Origin: Oligoflexus sp.
Lineage (GTDB): Bacteria > Bdellovibrionota_B > Oligoflexia > Oligoflexales > Oligoflexaceae
Length of the DNA stretch: 6,398 bases
Direction: 5' to 3'
Assembly (NCBI GenBank): GCA_030151925.1
Contig: JASLCY010000114.1
Coordinates: 1 to 6,398 of the forward strand
Positions 5,175-6,398 of the stretch are shown here, in pieces. A program made the position numbers and the translations under genes. How positions within the stretch are numbered: the stretch's first letter is position 1; each line of letters begins with the position of its first letter. The notes beneath the pieces were generated by a model. That model worked only from the letters and a program-made list of their open reading frames with translations. It was not told the origin of the DNA and did no database searches.

Positions 5175-6398
5175 TTAGCGCTTCACCCCGGAAAGGACCT
5201 CGAGGGCGAGCTCCGAACGACCGAACGGTGCCGAAACCTGGAAGCCCTGGACGTCGGTCCCGAGCTGCGCGACCATGCCGCGCGCGATATCCACACCGAC
5301 CTTACGCGCGTCTTCCGGCGTCGTGGGTTCGGCCATGCGTTTCATCACCTCGTCCGGGATGGAGACGCCCGGGACCTCGTTGTTCATGAACTGCGCGTTC
5401 CGGAAGCTCATGGGCGGCCAGATGCCGGCGATGATGGGGATCTTGATATCGTGCTTATGGATGTAATCGAGGAAACGATAGAGCGCCTTGAGGTCGAACA
5501 CCGGCTGCGTGATGGCCCACTCCGCGCCCGCCTCGACCTTGTAGGCGAAACGCTTCATCTCGTATTCGAAATCCGCGTGCACGGGATTCACGCCGACGCC
5601 GATGGAGAGCGCCGTGGGTTCGCCGATGGGCCGCGAACCGAGATCGACGCCGCCGTTCAAACGCTTCACCATATTGGTGAGGCCGATCGCATCGATATCG
5701 AAGACGCCGGTGGCGTTCGGATAGCTGCCCATCTTCGGCGGATCGCCGGTGACGAGCAGCACGTTCCGGAGGCCGATCGCATGCGCGCCGAGCATATCGG
5801 ATTGCATGCCGAGCAGGTTGCGGTCGCGGCACGTGTAATGCAGGACGGTTTCGATGCCGGCCTGCTGCTCGATCATCACCGCCGTGAGGATCGCGCTCAT
5901 GCGCGCGCTGGCCCGGGGGCCGTCCGGGATATTGATCGCATCGACGCCGGAGGTCTTGAGCTTCGCCGAGCTCTCGAGGATCTTCGTCGGCACGACGCCG
6001 GCGGGCGGAAGCAGCTCCACGCTCGTCACGACTTCGCCCTGGGCGATCTTGCGGCTCCAGGCGGATTTCTCGGCGAGCGGCACCGGCGTGCAGGTTACCG
6101 CGGGTTTCGCGCCGTTATCCTCGTAGGTCCGGACTTCTATCCTGTGGCCCTGCGTGATCTCTTCGTTGAGGCGCATCGCCCTTTGATGGCGGAACGCCTG
6201 CGACATCGCCCGGATGTGCTCGGGAGAGGTCCCGCAGCAGCCGCCGACGAAGAGGACGCCGGCCTGCAGGAAGTGCTTGCAGAATTCGGCCATGTACTCG
6301 GGCGTGCACATATAGAGCGTGCGGCCGTCGACTTCCTTCGGCAGACCGGCGTTCGGCTGCACGATGAAAGGCATCGAGAGGTTCGGCAGGGTCTTTTG
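5175..6398 (-). CDS. metF: Bifunctional homocysteine S-methyltransferase / 5,10-methylenetetrahydrofolate reductase, C-terminal part (start beyond right edge)
   Basis: A cytoplasmic methionine/one-carbon enzyme of the YitJ type. The frame stays open through base 6398, so the gene continues outside the window; the ATG at 6374 is internal. Of 407 visible residues, the first about 75 are the end of a zinc-dependent homocysteine methyltransferase domain, shown by GGCCGTSPEHIRAM, with Cys54 and Cys55 (6234-6239) as two zinc ligands; the third ligand would be upstream. After a linker (about 75-118) comes a full MetF domain, which reduces methylene-THF to methyl-THF with FAD and NAD(P)H: VTSVELLPPAG (Glu128, matching the catalytic Glu of FEFFPP in E. 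coli MetF), NIPDGPRAS (156-164), HYTCRDRN (187-194), LLVTGDPPK (214-222, flavin-region Asp), ITQPVFD (296-302), and a C-terminal QVSAPFGR. It ends with TAA at 5177-5175, and a hairpin terminator lies about 30 nt further on. YitJ-type fusions are about 600 residues, so roughly 200 N-terminal residues are missing. No cobalamin-binding region of MetH is visible in this part. Confidence 0.92.
   Translation of the reverse strand, partial: QKTLPNLSMPFIVQPNAGLPKEVDGRTLYMCTPEYMAEFCKHFLQAGVLFVGGCCGTSPEHIRAMSQAFRHQRAMRLNEEITQGHRIEVRTYEDNGAKPAVTCTPVPLAEKSAWSRKIAQGEVVTSVELLPPAGVVPTKILESSAKLKTSGVDAINIPDGPRASARMSAILTAVMIEQQAGIETVLHYTCRDRNLLGMQSDMLGAHAIGLRNVLLVTGDPPKMGSYPNATGVFDIDAIGLTNMVKRLNGGVDLGSRPIGEPTALSIGVGVNPVHADFEYEMKRFAYKVEAGAEWAITQPVFDLKALYRFLDYIHKHDIKIPIIAGIWPPMSFRNAQFMNNEVPGVSIPDEVMKRMAEPTTPEDARKVGVDIARGMVAQLGTDVQGFQVSAPFGRSELALEVLSGVKR

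Noticed and set aside
6372..6374. ATG at 6374 (minus strand) as the start of a stand-alone metF
   Set aside because: The frame is open to the window edge and the residues after this ATG already belong to the end of a homocysteine methyltransferase domain (GGCCGT motif), so the real start is outside the window.

Overview
The window is gene-dense, GC-rich bacterial DNA (roughly 60% GC by eye). It holds five protein-coding genes, two of them cut by the window edges, and almost no spare sequence. A monofunctional peptidoglycan glycosyltransferase together with a type IV pilus retraction-type ATPase points to a bacterium with a peptidoglycan wall and type IV pili, most likely Gram-negative (diderm). 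The sequence alone does not fix the phylum. The low-complexity extensions and the divergent family members would fit an uncultivated or poorly sampled lineage, but that is only an impression.

Layout. Bases 1-3092 are a plus-strand run of three tightly packed genes, probably one operon: the 3' part of an M17 (leucyl) aminopeptidase (1-735); a 24-nt gap; mtgA, a membrane-anchored peptidoglycan glycosyltransferase with an unusual Ala/Pro/Ser-rich tail (760-1887); and a PuuB/DAO-type FAD-dependent oxidoreductase (1884-3092) whose start codon overlaps the mtgA stop in an ATGA. Bases 3097-5052 carry, on the minus strand, a PilT-family ATPase with a long extra N-terminal region. Its stop codon lies only 4 nt from the oxidoreductase stop, so the two transcription units converge tail to tail. 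Upstream of it, also on the minus strand, a 122-nt gap contains a good intrinsic terminator (about 5099-5146). This closes the next gene, a homocysteine S-methyltransferase/methylenetetrahydrofolate reductase fusion (5175 to beyond the right edge).

How the genes relate. The operon-like trio joins peptide turnover, wall-glycan polymerisation and amine/amino-acid oxidation. No shared pathway is obvious, so the grouping may only reflect compact genome packing. The pilT-like gene stands alone here, with no other pil genes beside it, and is separated from the methionine/folate gene by the terminator, so it probably has its own promoter. The methyltransferase-reductase fusion would make 5-methyl-THF and carry out a cobalamin-independent homocysteine methylation.

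I see no mobile element, CRISPR array, RNA gene, phage gene or obvious defence or secondary-metabolism system. The most noteworthy items are the N-terminal architecture of the PilT-like protein, which looks like a degenerate second copy of the PilT N-domain plus a long disordered linker, and the repeat-expanded MtgA tail. I do not find convincing evidence for a wholly new biological system.
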